From Ignavibacteriota bacterium (lineage in GTDB: Bacteria > Bacteroidota > Ignavibacteria > UBA10030), in contig PMML01000064.1 in the NCBI GenBank assembly GCA_003162695.1, positions 18,907 to 55,100 of the forward strand: a stretch of DNA of 36,194 bases, in the 5' to 3' direction. Position numbers and translations under genes: made by a program. The first letter of the stretch is position 1, and each line of letters begins with the position of its first letter. Below, piece by piece: positions 20,332-29,773 of this stretch. Under the pieces are notes generated by a model, which was not told the DNA's origin, made no database searches, and saw only the letters and a list, made by a program, of their open reading frames with translations.

Positions 20332-21234
20332 TTAATTGGAAGATGTAAATTTATACTGGAGAAGCGGCTGATGAAAAAAATCATTCTTTAACTGCGAAAG
20401 ATCAGAAGCGGCATCGCCTAAAAAACGATCCACTAAAGATTTGTGCTTTTGTTCTTTTACGACAGTCGGCCGTCCGCTGATGCCTCCCAGCACTGCTGCA
20501 ATTTTGACCGCATCTTCCATCGTACCGAGCGTATCGGCAAAACCAAGATCGACAGCCTGTCTTCCGGTAAAAACTCTGCCGTCTGCATATTTTTCCACAT
20601 ACTTCCGGCTCAACTTTCGTTCTTTTGCAACGACATCGACAAATTGATCATAAACATCTGTGATGAGCGTTTTAAAATACGCTTTTTCCTCAACGGTGGT
20701 TTTACGGAACGGTGAGCCTGCGTCTTTTAATTTTCCCGTTTTGATGGTCGTTTCATCGACTCCGATCTTTGCCATCAGATCATGATAATGCAGGAACTCC
20801 ATAATGACCCCGATGCTGCCGGTGAGCGTACCTGGATTGGTCACAATCCTGCTCGCTCCGCAAGAGACATAATATCCGCCGCTTGCAGCGATGGAACCCA
20901 TGGAAACGACGACCGGCTTGCCGCCGTCTCTTGTTTTCTTTGCTTCTTCGTAAATCTCCTGACTTGCAGCAACTCCGCCTCCCGGAGATTCCACACGAAA
21001 GACAATAGCTTTAACGGAATTGTTTTCCCTGTATTTTTTAAACTGCCGCACAATATCCTCGGAACCGGTTATCTGTTCTCTCAATTCGATAACGGCAACT
21101 TTCGATCCGGATGTTGAAATTGAAGTGTCTTCCTCATCGGAAAACAGCCAGGAAAGAACGGATATCGTGACAAGCCCAAATAACAGAATCAAGACACCAA
21201 AAATCCCAAGTATCCATTTTCCTGTTTTTGACAT
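20332..21234 (-). CDS. sppA: Signal peptide peptidase SppA (protease IV type)
   Basis: N-terminal TM, VRQFKKYRENNSVKAIVFRVESPGGGVAASQEIYEE, VSMGSIAASGGYYVSCGASRIVTNPGTLTGSIGVI. Start at MSKTGKW because the upstream TTG 'start' coincides with a -35 box. Confidence 0.93.
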   Translation of the reverse strand: MSKTGKWILGIFGVLILLFGLVTISVLSWLFSDEEDTSISTSGSKVAVIELREQITGSEDIVRQFKKYRENNSVKAIVFRVESPGGGVAASQEIYEEAKKTRDGGKPVVVSMGSIAASGGYYVSCGASRIVTNPGTLTGSIGVIMEFLHYHDLMAKIGVDETTIKTGKLKDAGSPFRKTTVEEKAYFKTLITDVYDQFVDVVAKERKLSRKYVEKYADGRVFTGRQAVDLGFADTLGTMEDAVKIAAVLGGISGRPTVVKEQKHKSLVDRFLGDAASDLSQLKNDFFHQPLLQYKFTSSN

Positions 21235-21277
21235 ACGTATGAGCCGGCTATAATGTTCTAAGTTCTTATTTTGCAAT

Positions 21278-21306
21278 AAATTATGAAATAGAGGCCGGAA
21301 AGTCAA
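21278..21306 (-). promoter_or_regulatory. sigma70-type promoter for sppA
   Basis: RC: TTGACT (21301-21306), 17-nt spacer, TAATTT (21278-21283). Confidence 0.65.
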
Positions 21307-21448
21307 TAAAAGAAGAGGATATTATTCCGCCTCTTTTAAACATCGAATATCGTCTGAAAAGGCTCATTCAAAAGTAAGAAGCATCGTCTGCCAAAGAATA
21401 AATGTATATTTTTCAGAACAAGCGGGCAGATGTTCAGCATATTTTGAA

Positions 21449-22414
21449 TTACTCCGTTTTTCCGTTTTCCGCTAAAAAACGTTCTGCATCGATCGAAGCC
21501 ATACATCCGGTTCCAGCGGCACTGATAGCCTGCCGGTAGCGCGAATCGGCGACATCGCCGGCCGCAAAAACTCCGGGAATATTCGTTTCCGTACTAAACG
21601 GTTTGGTCCTGATATATCCGACACTGTCCATATCCAAAACACCTCTGAAAAGCTGCGTGCTCGGTTCATGACCTATACCCAGGAAAAGGCCGTCGCAATG
21701 AAAATCGCTTACAGCTCCCGTCTTTAAATTTTTAAGTTTCAAGCCGGCCATTTTTTTAGCCTTACCGTCCTGCGTTCCGATTATTTCCTCAATAGTTGAA
21801 TCCCAGATAAAATCGATTTTTGGATTTTTATTCACCCGTTCCTGCATAGCTTTTGATGCCCGGAGTTCATTCCGGCGGTGAATAATCGTCACACGGGAAG
21901 CATGATTCGTTAAGTACGACGCTTCTTCCAATGCCGTATCTCCGCCGCCGACAACGGCAACATGCTGATTCCGGAAAAAAAATCCGTCGCATGTTGCACA
22001 TGCAGAAACGCCGAATCCTTTGTATAACTCCTCCGAAGGGATATTAAGCCATTTTGCAGAAGCGCCGGTTGCAATAATAAGTGCATCGACTGTATAATTT
22101 TCGTCGTCTGCCGTAACCGCAAACGGCCGATGTGAAAGATCTACCACTTCAACAGTTTTGAAAACAGTTTCCGCTCCAAACCGCTGAGCCTGCCGCCGCA
22201 GGATTTCCATCAATTCCGGTCCTTGCACACCGTCCGGAAAACCGGGATAATTTTCCACATCGGTCGTAATCGTAAGCTGTCCGCCGGGCTGCTGCCCTTC
22301 AAAGATTAAGGGATTCAGGCTGGCGCGTCCCGCATAAATTCCAGCCGTCAGTCCAGCCGGTCCGGAACCAATGATGATGAGTCTACGATGATTTTTGTTT
22401 TCCTTGTTTTCCAT
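21449..22414 (-). CDS. trxB: Thioredoxin-disulfide reductase
   Basis: IIGSGPAGLTAGIYAGRA, CATCDGFFF redox motif, GGGDTALEEASYL, GVFAAGDVADSRYRQAISAAGTGC. Confidence 0.96.
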   Translation of the reverse strand: MENKENKNHRRLIIIGSGPAGLTAGIYAGRASLNPLIFEGQQPGGQLTITTDVENYPGFPDGVQGPELMEILRRQAQRFGAETVFKTVEVVDLSHRPFAVTADDENYTVDALIIATGASAKWLNIPSEELYKGFGVSACATCDGFFFRNQHVAVVGGGDTALEEASYLTNHASRVTIIHRRNELRASKAMQERVNKNPKIDFIWDSTIEEIIGTQDGKAKKMAGLKLKNLKTGAVSDFHCDGLFLGIGHEPSTQLFRGVLDMDSVGYIRTKPFSTETNIPGVFAAGDVADSRYRQAISAAGTGCMASIDAERFLAENGKTE

Positions 22415-22504
22415 AGAATTTCCCGTTGTTCGATAGAGTGTATTTAATAAGATGCAAAATATTCAGAAAAGATTCATTATTCATATAGCCTGTTTTTTTC
22501 TTTT

Positions 22505-22591
22505 GTAGAGTCCGGCACGCTGCCGGGCAGATAAGTCGTCAAATCTACAAATCGGATGACATTATTTGTCCGTCTGCGAGACGGACTCTAC
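22505..22591. repeat. REP-doublet (BIME)-like element
   Basis: Inverted ends GTAGAGT + hairpin CCGGCA-CGC-TGCCGG (left) and GTAGAGT + CCGTCT-CGC-AGACGG (right, RC). Confidence 0.7.
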
Positions 22592-23514
22592 GACGGCCAT
22601 CTGAGAATAAATTTTGCATTTTTTGCGAGCCCCGAGCGCTTTGTTCGCTTGACTGCGCTTTTCGCAAACCGCCGTGAGAACTCTTCCTGAGTCATCGCAG
22701 CAAGTTCTTCCAGAAGCGGAGCGATGTTTCCCTGGCGCGGTGAAAATCCTTTTTCACTTGTTTCTTTTGCAAAAGAATTCCATGGGCATACATCCTGACA
22801 GATATCACAGCCATAGATCCACCGGTCAAATGTTCCGGCCAGCGCTTCCGGCAAATCTCCGCGGTGCTCGATGGTGAGATAGGAAATACACCGGTTAGAA
22901 TCGATCACCCGATCTTCGACTATCGCTCCGGTCGGACAGGCATCCAGACACGCCGTACAGCTTCCGCATAAATCGACCCCGGGTTCGTCGTAATCCATTT
23001 CCACATCGAGAATGATTTCACCCAGAAAAATCCACGAACCCATATCCCGGGTCAACACATTGCCATTCTTGCCCAGCCAGCCGATTCCCGCCTTTACTGC
23101 CCAGGCCTTTTCCATGACCGGACCCGTATCGACATAATATTTTCCGCGGCAGCCGGGAACAAGAGTTTGGATGTACCCAAAAAGCTGTTCCAATTTTGTT
23201 CCGACGATTTCATGATAATCGTCCCCCCATGCGTAACGGGAAATTTTGCAATGCTGCATTTCCGAAGAATGATGATGCGGAGTGTAATAATTTATTGCAA
23301 CGCAGACGATTGATTTTGCCCCCGGTACGATATTCCCCGGATCGGTTCGTTTGTGAATATCCCGTTCCATCCAGTGCATTGAAGCCTGAAAACCGCGTAC
23401 CAGCCATTGGCTCAAACGGACGCCTTCCTCCTGCAACGGTTCGGCGCGTGCGATTCCGACTTTTGAAAATCCCAATTCCGCTGCATATTTTTTAATCAGA
23501 GATGATATGTCCAT
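22588..23514 (-). CDS. queG: Epoxyqueuosine reductase
   Basis: AVKAGIGWLGKNGNVLTRDMGSWIFLGEI; [4Fe-4S] CGSCTACLDACPTGAI and CDICQDVCPWN. Confidence 0.95.
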   Translation of the reverse strand: MDISSLIKKYAAELGFSKVGIARAEPLQEEGVRLSQWLVRGFQASMHWMERDIHKRTDPGNIVPGAKSIVCVAINYYTPHHHSSEMQHCKISRYAWGDDYHEIVGTKLEQLFGYIQTLVPGCRGKYYVDTGPVMEKAWAVKAGIGWLGKNGNVLTRDMGSWIFLGEIILDVEMDYDEPGVDLCGSCTACLDACPTGAIVEDRVIDSNRCISYLTIEHRGDLPEALAGTFDRWIYGCDICQDVCPWNSFAKETSEKGFSPRQGNIAPLLEELAAMTQEEFSRRFAKSAVKRTKRSGLAKNAKFILRWPS

Positions 23515-23521
23515 GGTTCAG

Positions 23522-23866
23522 TCAGAAATGAGAAAATTTATTCCGAGGTTCCGGCCATTCCATCCATAAATCGTTTTCCCGGATTTCGACAAGAAACGTT
23601 TGCAGCCGCCCGTTTCCGTTGAGGGCACATCCTGACTGCAGATCAAAGCTCCATCCATGCATCGGGCACGTTAAAATATTACCATCGACAATTCCCTTAT
23701 GCAAAGAGGATATGTGCTGATGAGGACAAAGATTTTCTACCGCATAAAATTTATCACTCGCTTGGAATACAGCGATGTCTGAGCCGTGAAATCGGACACA
23801 AAGAGGCCGGGAACGGGTTACATCTTCTTGAGCAGCAATTCTTTCAAAATTTTTATCCATTTTCAT
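23522..23866 (-). CDS. Rieske (2Fe-2S) domain protein
   Basis: CPHQHISSLHKG ... ILTCPMHGWSFDLQSG. Start placed at MKMDKNF (M22 of the track ORF). Confidence 0.88.
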   Translation of the reverse strand: MKMDKNFERIAAQEDVTRSRPLCVRFHGSDIAVFQASDKFYAVENLCPHQHISSLHKGIVDGNILTCPMHGWSFDLQSGCALNGNGRLQTFLVEIRENDLWMEWPEPRNKFSHF

Positions 23867-23927
23867 CGTTCTGCCATTTTCAACGCTTCTCTGCACTTCA
23901 GCGCCCCTTTTATCTAACACTATAAAC

Positions 23928-23965
23928 AAAAAAGTCGGTTCCTCTGCTGAAGAACCGACTTTTTT
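23928..23965. terminator. Bidirectional intrinsic terminator between ferredoxin and Rieske genes
   Basis: aaaaaaGTCGGTTCctctgctgaaGAACCGACttttt. Confidence 0.9.
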
Positions 23966-23980
23966 ATAGAATTAAAGATC

Positions 23981-24319
23981 TTATTTACGGAAACGTGAAT
24001 TTGCAGGACTAAGCTCGGCGATGTTTTTTTCGGGATGAAGCTTTTTCGCTTTTTCATATAAACCTGCTTCTGTTTCCGAATGATCGGGGTCGGGAACGCA
24101 GCAATCAACCGGACAAACAGCAGCGCATTGTTCCTGGTCAAAATGTCCAACGCATTCGGTGCACTTATCAGGAACGATATAGTAAAAATCCGCAGAAAGC
24201 GCGTCGAACGATTTACCATTCAATTCATATGCGGTTCCGCCGGAATAAATAGCCGTATTGGGGCATTCCGCTTCGCAAGCTCCGCAATTTATACACTCTT
24301 CCGTTATTTTTGTTGCCAT
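23981..24319 (-). CDS. YfhL/Alvin-type 2[4Fe-4S] ferredoxin
   Basis: CINCGACEAECPNTAIY ... YIVPDKCTECVGHFDQEQCAAVCPVDCCVPDPDH. Confidence 0.93.
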   Translation of the reverse strand: MATKITEECINCGACEAECPNTAIYSGGTAYELNGKSFDALSADFYYIVPDKCTECVGHFDQEQCAAVCPVDCCVPDPDHSETEAGLYEKAKKLHPEKNIAELSPANSRFRK

Positions 24320-24397
24320 AATAATCTCCTTAACATTGAAATATTTAACTCAAAATTGCCGTTTTTCGTCTGTCACAGCCTTCGTTACAGTATAACG

Positions 24398-24426
24398 AAT
24401 ATGCTAAAGAGACATCCGAAATGCAA
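24398..24426 (-). promoter_or_regulatory. Candidate sigma70-type promoter for the ferredoxin gene
   Basis: RC: TTGCAT (24421-24426), 17-nt spacer, CATATT (24398-24403). Confidence 0.45.
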
Positions 24427-24445
24427 GGGGAAATTCGGGCAATAT

Positions 24446-25093
24446 TCACGATTTTTTGATTAAATATCGTCGTTCTGTTATTTTTCCATTGCTGTCGTAG
24501 ACATAAAGCAAGGGAGCGCCGGTTGGAATATTCAATTCGAGCACCTGTTCCTTGGTCAAGGAATCGAGTTTCATGACAATCGATCGAAGACTGTTGCCAT
24601 GCGCCGCTACGATGACATTTTTACCGGCAGCGATGTCGGGAAGAATTTTCGCCTCAAAATACGGCAATGTTCGCGCAGCCGTATCCTTTAGACTCTCGCT
24701 TATCCCGTCCGGATTTAATTCGGTCTTATCCTTTGGCGGGGGGACATCGTAACTTCGTCGCCATACTTTAACTTGCTCGTCTCCGTATTTCTTTGCAGTC
24801 TCGGCTTTATTCAATCCCTGCAGTGCACCGTAATGACGCTCATTCAAAGCCTGATCCCGCTCAATCGGAAGGCTGGCTTGTCCTGTAATGCCGAGAATGA
24901 TGTCGAGTGTTTTTATTGCACGCTGTAAAACGGAAGTATATCCTTTATCGAAACGATAACCTCTTAAAACATTTCCGGCATCTTTCGCTTCCTGTTCTCC
25001 TTTGGGAGACAGCGGAATATCCACCCAGCCCGTGAAGCGATTCTCAAGATTCCATTGAGACTCGCCGTGACGAATTAAAATAAGATTTGGCAT
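24446..25093 (-). CDS. gpmA: 2,3-bisphosphoglycerate-dependent phosphoglycerate mutase
   Basis: [33 protein letters not shown] ... [16 protein letters not shown] ... [10 protein letters not shown]. Confidence 0.96.
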   Translation of the reverse strand: MPNLILIRHGESQWNLENRFTGWVDIPLSPKGEQEAKDAGNVLRGYRFDKGYTSVLQRAIKTLDIILGITGQASLPIERDQALNERHYGALQGLNKAETAKKYGDEQVKVWRRSYDVPPPKDKTELNPDGISESLKDTAARTLPYFEAKILPDIAAGKNVIVAAHGNSLRSIVMKLDSLTKEQVLELNIPTGAPLLYVYDSNGKITERRYLIKKS

Positions 25094-25132
25094 TGTTGTT
25101 CCTTATTTATGATCTTTGATGTTTTTGTTTTT

Positions 25133-28100
25133 CTATTTTTTTTGAATTGTAAAATATCGAGCTTCCGGATGATGAACGATGATCGCATCGGTCGTTTGTT
25201 CCGGCTGCATCATCCATTCATCAGTTAACGTCACGCCGATCCGTTCCGGCTTGAGCAATTCGAATAATTTTTGATGATCCTCAAGATTCGGGCATGCCGG
25301 ATACCCAAAACTGAAACGCGAACCTTGATATCCCTGACTGAACAATCGTTTAGTCTCTCCGGCATCTTTTCCTCCGATACCGAGCTCCGCGCGAATTTTT
25401 TTGTGCCAGAGCTCTGCGAGGGCCTCCGTTGCTTCGACACTCAGCCCATGGAAATAAAGATATTCTTTGTAGCGGTTAGATTCAAAAAGCATACGTGAAT
25501 ATTCCGATGCACGTTCTCCCATCGTCACCATAGAAAACGCTACGGTATCGACCTTCGTGGATTCAACCGAAGCAAAATAATCGCTGATACAGAGATACCG
25601 ATCATTTCCCTGCCTGGGGAAAGTAAATCTTAACTGCTCCTTTTTCGAACCGGCATCGGCAGCCGGTATTGAGAGCGAGTCGGTCCGGTAGATAATTAAG
25701 TCATTCCCATCTGATTGGCAGGGGAAAAAACCGTACACAACCTTTGGAACAAGCAATCGCTCGCGTTGAACCATTTGCTTCAATTGTTCATATTCCGGAA
25801 TTACTTTTTCTTCAACGGTTCTGCGATATTCTTCGGCCCCCATCGTTCCCCTGACTAATCTCCATTGACCGCGGAAAAGCGCAGCCTCATTGACAAACGG
25901 AAATATTTCTTCAAGTCCGATCGAATCGACAACCTTTGTTCCCCAAAAAGGAGGAGTCGGAATAGGTATATCCGTATTCACGGCAGATTTTTTCGGGGTA
26001 TTGTTTTCCTCAGCGAGCATGAGAGCAATTTTCGCCTCGGAACCCGTCAACAGTTCTTCGTCCTCGATCTCTTTTGCCGCAGAATTATAACCCGCGGTCC
26101 CATGTTTGATGTCCTCCATAAGCTTCAGGCCTGAAAAAGCGTCGTTTGCATAAAACACCGAGCCCTTGTAGACCGATCGCAGATCCTGTTCCACATAACG
26201 CCGCGTAAGCGCCGCTCCGCCCAGAATAACAGGCAGGGATATATTCCGCTCATTGAGAACTTCCAGATTTTCTTTCATCACCAAAGTCGATTTAACCAGA
26301 AGGCCGCTCATGCCTATAGCATCTGCATGTTCGCGTTCCGCCGCTTCGATCATTTTTTCAATCGGGCATTTAATTCCAAGATTGATAACCCGATAACCGT
26401 TATTGGTCAGAATGATATCGACCAGATTTTTTCCGATATCGTGAACATCTCCCTTGACGGTGGCGATCACCATCGTTCCTTTGCGGCTGCTTTCGATTTT
26501 TTCCATAAACGGTTCAAGGAATGCCACAGCCGTTTTCATCACTTCTGCGGACTGCAGAACAAACGGCAATTGCATTTGACCCGAACCGAATAAATCCCCG
26601 ACAACTTTCATTCCATCTAAGAGAATCGTATTAACAATTTCCAGCGCTGCATGGGAATTCAGAGCCTCTTCGATGTCGGCCTGCAAGCCCACCTTGTTGC
26701 CGTCGATGATATGGTTTTTTAACCGTTCTTCAACCGCTGCACCGGCATCATGCGGCGTCTCTGTTTTCGTCGTTGTTTGACCCGCATAATAGGCCATGAT
26801 TTCGGCCAGCGGATCGAAGACGACCTTCCTCTTTTCGCCTTCCCCTTCCCATTGCCGTTCATCAAAAATGACTTTATGGGCAAGTTCTCTCCCTTTTGCA
26901 TCGATGGTAAAAAGCGGCTGGATTTTCGAAGCATGAACGATCGCCATATCCAATCCGGCCTGGACGGCATAATGGAGAAACACGCTGTTCAGGACATTCC
27001 GGACTGAGGGCGACAATCCGAACGAGACATTGCTAACACCAAGGGAGGTATGGACTTCCGGCAATTCTTTTTTAATAAGCTTGATCGCTTCCAGTGTCTC
27101 CACAGCAGAACGGCGGAATCCTTCATCCCCGGAGCCGAGCGTAAAAGTCAGCGCATCGAAAATAATATCGTGCGGCCGCATTCCGTGTGTTTTTACGGCA
27201 AGATCATAGATCCTTTTTGCAACGGCAAGTTTTTGCTCCGCTGTTTTTGCCATCCCTTGTTCATCGATGGTCAAAGCAACCACTGCTGCGCCGTAACGTT
27301 TGCACAGCGTGATAATTTTTTCCAGCCGCGCTTCACCGTCTTCAAGATTGATCGAATTGACAATGGCTTTCCCGCCGATCTGCTGAAGCGCAGATTCAAT
27401 CGCACCGGCCTCCGTGGAGTCGATCATCAGCGGTGCGGTGACCTGTCGATTGAACCGCGATATGATTTCCTTAAGATCGACCGTTTCATTCCGGCCTACA
27501 TACGCAGCACAGACATCGAGAAGATGCGATCCTCCTTTGACCTGCTCGCGGCCCATAGCGACGATACCCTCCCAATCTTCTTTCAGGAGAAGATCGCGGA
27601 ACAATTTGCTTCCGTTCGCATTGGCCCGTTCCCCCACGATGGTCGGAGGATTATCGGCCCTCAGAGGTACGGATTGATACAAACTCGAAGCACTCGGCAC
27701 GAATTCGTATTTCCGTTCCTTCGGAGAACATTGGCCTACGCTCTTTGCAAGCTGTCTGATATGTTCGGGGGTCGTGCCGCAGCAGCCGCCGACCACATTG
27801 ACGCCGAGTTCTTTAACAAAGTGCGTGAGGTACCGCGTAAATTCTTCCGGCGTAAGATGATAATGCGCATGGCCGCCGACGTTTTCCGGCATGCCTGCAT
27901 TCGGCATAACGAAAAGCGGCAGCGGACTCAAACCGGAAAGCGTCCGGATGTGATCCGACATTTCTTTTGGTCCCGTGGCGCAGTTTAGGCCGAGGACATC
28001 GATATCGTACGGTTCAAGACTCGTCAATGCCGCCGATATTTCAGTGCCCAGCAGCATTGTTCCCATCGACTCGATGGTCACCGAAGCGATGATAGGAATT

Positions 28101-28654
28101 CGTTTCCGCAATTGCTGGAAACAAGATGCGATGCCATACAGCGCGGCTTTTGCTTGAAGAATATCCTGACATGTTTCGACACACAGAAGATCGGCTCCTC
28201 CGTCGATGAGTCCGCGCGCTTGAATTTCATAAGACTTGGCCAGGTCTTCAAATCGAATATGTCCCAGAGAGGGCAGCTTCGTACCGGGTCCCATAGAGCC
28301 CGCAACGAACCGCAGGCGTCCTGAATGAGAATAGTCATCCGCCATACGTTTGGCAATGCGGGCAGATTCCGCATTTATTTCATAAGCCCGATCCTGCAGT
28401 CCGTATTCTGCGAGAACGACGCTTGTCCCGCCGAAAGAATCGGTCTCAATGACATCGCATCCGGCTTCCAGATAGTCCCGATGCATATTCTCCACTGCGG
28501 ACGGCTTGGAAAAGACGAGAATTTCATTACATCCCGCAAGATTTTCACCGCCAAAATCGTCCGGCGTAAGATTCTGCCCCTGAAGATGTGTTCCGGTCGC
28601 ACCGTCAAAAACGATAATTTTTTGTTTCAGAATATCGAGAAAAGTGTTCTTCAT
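25133..28654 (-). CDS. metH: Cobalamin-dependent methionine synthase
   Basis: 1173 aa with homocysteine (GATGTHLQ ... VGGCCGTTPEHI), pterin (GERANANGSKLFRDLL), B12 (DVHDIGKNLV) and AdoMet-activation domains. Confidence 0.97.
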   Translation of the reverse strand: MKNTFLDILKQKIIVFDGATGTHLQGQNLTPDDFGGENLAGCNEILVFSKPSAVENMHRDYLEAGCDVIETDSFGGTSVVLAEYGLQDRAYEINAESARIAKRMADDYSHSGRLRFVAGSMGPGTKLPSLGHIRFEDLAKSYEIQARGLIDGGADLLCVETCQDILQAKAALYGIASCFQQLRKRIPIIASVTIESMGTMLLGTEISAALTSLEPYDIDVLGLNCATGPKEMSDHIRTLSGLSPLPLFVMPNAGMPENVGGHAHYHLTPEEFTRYLTHFVKELGVNVVGGCCGTTPEHIRQLAKSVGQCSPKERKYEFVPSASSLYQSVPLRADNPPTIVGERANANGSKLFRDLLLKEDWEGIVAMGREQVKGGSHLLDVCAAYVGRNETVDLKEIISRFNRQVTAPLMIDSTEAGAIESALQQIGGKAIVNSINLEDGEARLEKIITLCKRYGAAVVALTIDEQGMAKTAEQKLAVAKRIYDLAVKTHGMRPHDIIFDALTFTLGSGDEGFRRSAVETLEAIKLIKKELPEVHTSLGVSNVSFGLSPSVRNVLNSVFLHYAVQAGLDMAIVHASKIQPLFTIDAKGRELAHKVIFDERQWEGEGEKRKVVFDPLAEIMAYYAGQTTTKTETPHDAGAAVEERLKNHIIDGNKVGLQADIEEALNSHAALEIVNTILLDGMKVVGDLFGSGQMQLPFVLQSAEVMKTAVAFLEPFMEKIESSRKGTMVIATVKGDVHDIGKNLVDIILTNNGYRVINLGIKCPIEKMIEAAEREHADAIGMSGLLVKSTLVMKENLEVLNERNISLPVILGGAALTRRYVEQDLRSVYKGSVFYANDAFSGLKLMEDIKHGTAGYNSAAKEIEDEELLTGSEAKIALMLAEENNTPKKSAVNTDIPIPTPPFWGTKVVDSIGLEEIFPFVNEAALFRGQWRLVRGTMGAEEYRRTVEEKVIPEYEQLKQMVQRERLLVPKVVYGFFPCQSDGNDLIIYRTDSLSIPAADAGSKKEQLRFTFPRQGNDRYLCISDYFASVESTKVDTVAFSMVTMGERASEYSRMLFESNRYKEYLYFHGLSVEATEALAELWHKKIRAELGIGGKDAGETKRLFSQGYQGSRFSFGYPACPNLEDHQKLFELLKPERIGVTLTDEWMMQPEQTTDAIIVHHPEARYFTIQKK

Positions 28655-28704
28655 CCAGCCAATGTTCCTGCAATTCCAAAATGTATCGTTGTATTATTTT
28701 CAGT

Positions 28705-28734
28705 AAAAAAAATCCCAACGTAATCAGCGTCGGG
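28705..28734 (-). terminator. Intrinsic terminator between tRNA-Ser and metH
   Basis: RC: CCCGACG-CTGATTA-CGTTGGG then ATTTTTTTT. Confidence 0.85.
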
Positions 28735-28806
28735 TTCTGCTAGAATTCAACGCTTTAGCTGTTGTCCAATGGCCGCAAGCTGTGATCAAATCGCCATAAA
28801 GTACCG

Positions 28807-28895
28807 CGGAGAGAGAGGGATTCGAACCCTCGATAGCAGTTACCCACTATGCAGGTTTAGCAAACCTGTGCCTTCAGCCACTCGGCCATCTCTCC
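28807..28895 (-). tRNA. tRNA-Ser (anticodon GCU)
   Basis: RC GGAGAGATGGCCGAGTGGCTGAAGGCACAGGTTTGCTAAACCTGCATAGTGGGTAACTGCTATCGAGGGTTCGAATCCCTCTCTCTCCG with long variable arm; anticodon loop TTTGCTAAA. Confidence 0.96.
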
Positions 28896-28927
28896 CAAGG
28901 GTGCTGATTGCTTAAATTAAGCGAAAA

Positions 28928-29026
28928 GTAGGTCAAGAAGCAAATCTCTCAACGGCACGCAACCCTGCAGCCGACACCGGCGCTGCCCCTATGGGATAGT
29001 GTCGGACGCCGCCCGCGACGACCTAC
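28928..29026. repeat. 99-bp structured element with GTAGGTC/GACCTAC ends
   Basis: Perfect 7-bp terminal inverted repeats and an internal CCGACAC...GTGTCGG stem. Confidence 0.45.
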
Positions 29027-29190
29027 CGATAATATTTGACAATATTCTCGGGATAAACTGTCGCGGATGCAATGTATTCTATGGGGGCGTCGGCTATAGG
29101 AGATATTTGATAGTCGGACAAAATAATTTTAAAATACGCTGAGTTGCATTTTTTTAATATGGCACATACATGGCTTTGACTCAACCTTAG

Positions 29191-29221
29191 AAAAAAAAGC
29201 CCCGGAAAAAAGTCCAGGGCT
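29191..29221 (-). terminator. Intrinsic terminator of ssb
   Basis: RC: AAGCCCTGGACTTTTTTCCGGGGCTTTTTTTT. Confidence 0.85.
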
Positions 29222-29245
29222 TCTACATTGAATGATGCGGCCGCA

Positions 29246-29671
29246 TTAAAAAGGCAGATCATCTGCTTTTTCGGGCGGAGCAGGTTCCTCTGAACGTGCA
29301 GCAGGTGCGAAATCGGAAGCTCCGCTTGATCCTCCTTTGCTGTCGAGCATCAGCATCTGGTCGATGACGATTTCCGTCACATAGCGTTTAACGCCATTTT
29401 TATCGTCGTAGTTGCGATATTGCAGTCTCCCTTCGACATAGACTTTGCTTCCTTTTTTAAGATATTCTCCGCAAATTTCCGCCAATTTTCTCCAGGCAAC
29501 AAGATTATGCCATTGCGTTTTTTCCTGAGCATTTCCATCCTGATCTTTCCATGTTTCGTTCGTCGCCAGGCTGAATGTCGCGACTGCCACGCCGCCGCTC
29601 GTATAACGCAATTCCGGATCCTGACCCAGGTTTCCGATCAATATTGCTTTGTTGATACTCCGTGCTGCCAT
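29246..29671 (-). CDS. ssb: Single-stranded DNA-binding protein
   Basis: SINKAILIGNLGQDPELRYTSGGVAVATFSLATNETWKD...TQWHNLVAWRKLAEICGEYLKKGSKVYVEGRL; acidic tail ending DDLPF. Confidence 0.97.
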   Translation of the reverse strand: MAARSINKAILIGNLGQDPELRYTSGGVAVATFSLATNETWKDQDGNAQEKTQWHNLVAWRKLAEICGEYLKKGSKVYVEGRLQYRNYDDKNGVKRYVTEIVIDQMLMLDSKGGSSGASDFAPAARSEEPAPPEKADDLPF

Positions 29672-29717
29672 AAATTTCTGCTCCTATATTCGTGAATTTC
29701 ATCCCCATTTCCGATGT

Positions 29718-29746
29718 AAAGTAGCGCTATTCAAAACGAATGTCAA
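29718..29746 (-). promoter_or_regulatory. sigma70-type promoter for ssb
   Basis: RC: TTGACA (29741-29746), 17-nt spacer, TACTTT (29718-29723). Confidence 0.7.
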
Positions 29747-29773
29747 GGAACAAATCCCTTCCCTCCACGACAT

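Noticed and set aside
22588-24319. queG, Rieske and ferredoxin as a novel redox system
   Set aside because: Ferredoxin and Rieske genes are separated by a strong bidirectional terminator and each is a common stand-alone family; adjacency alone is not evidence.
27050-27988. 312-aa plus-strand ORF
   Set aside because: Antisense to metH; no recognisable domain, typical mirror frame of a well-conserved gene.
28655-28806. Cobalamin or SAM riboswitch upstream of metH
   Set aside because: No B12-box or SAM-I core recognisable by eye; interval is mostly accounted for by the tRNA-Ser terminator.
29023-29262. 79-aa minus-strand ORF between ssb and tRNA-Ser
   Set aside because: Overlaps the end of ssb and runs through the ssb terminator; no ribosome-binding site or family resemblance.
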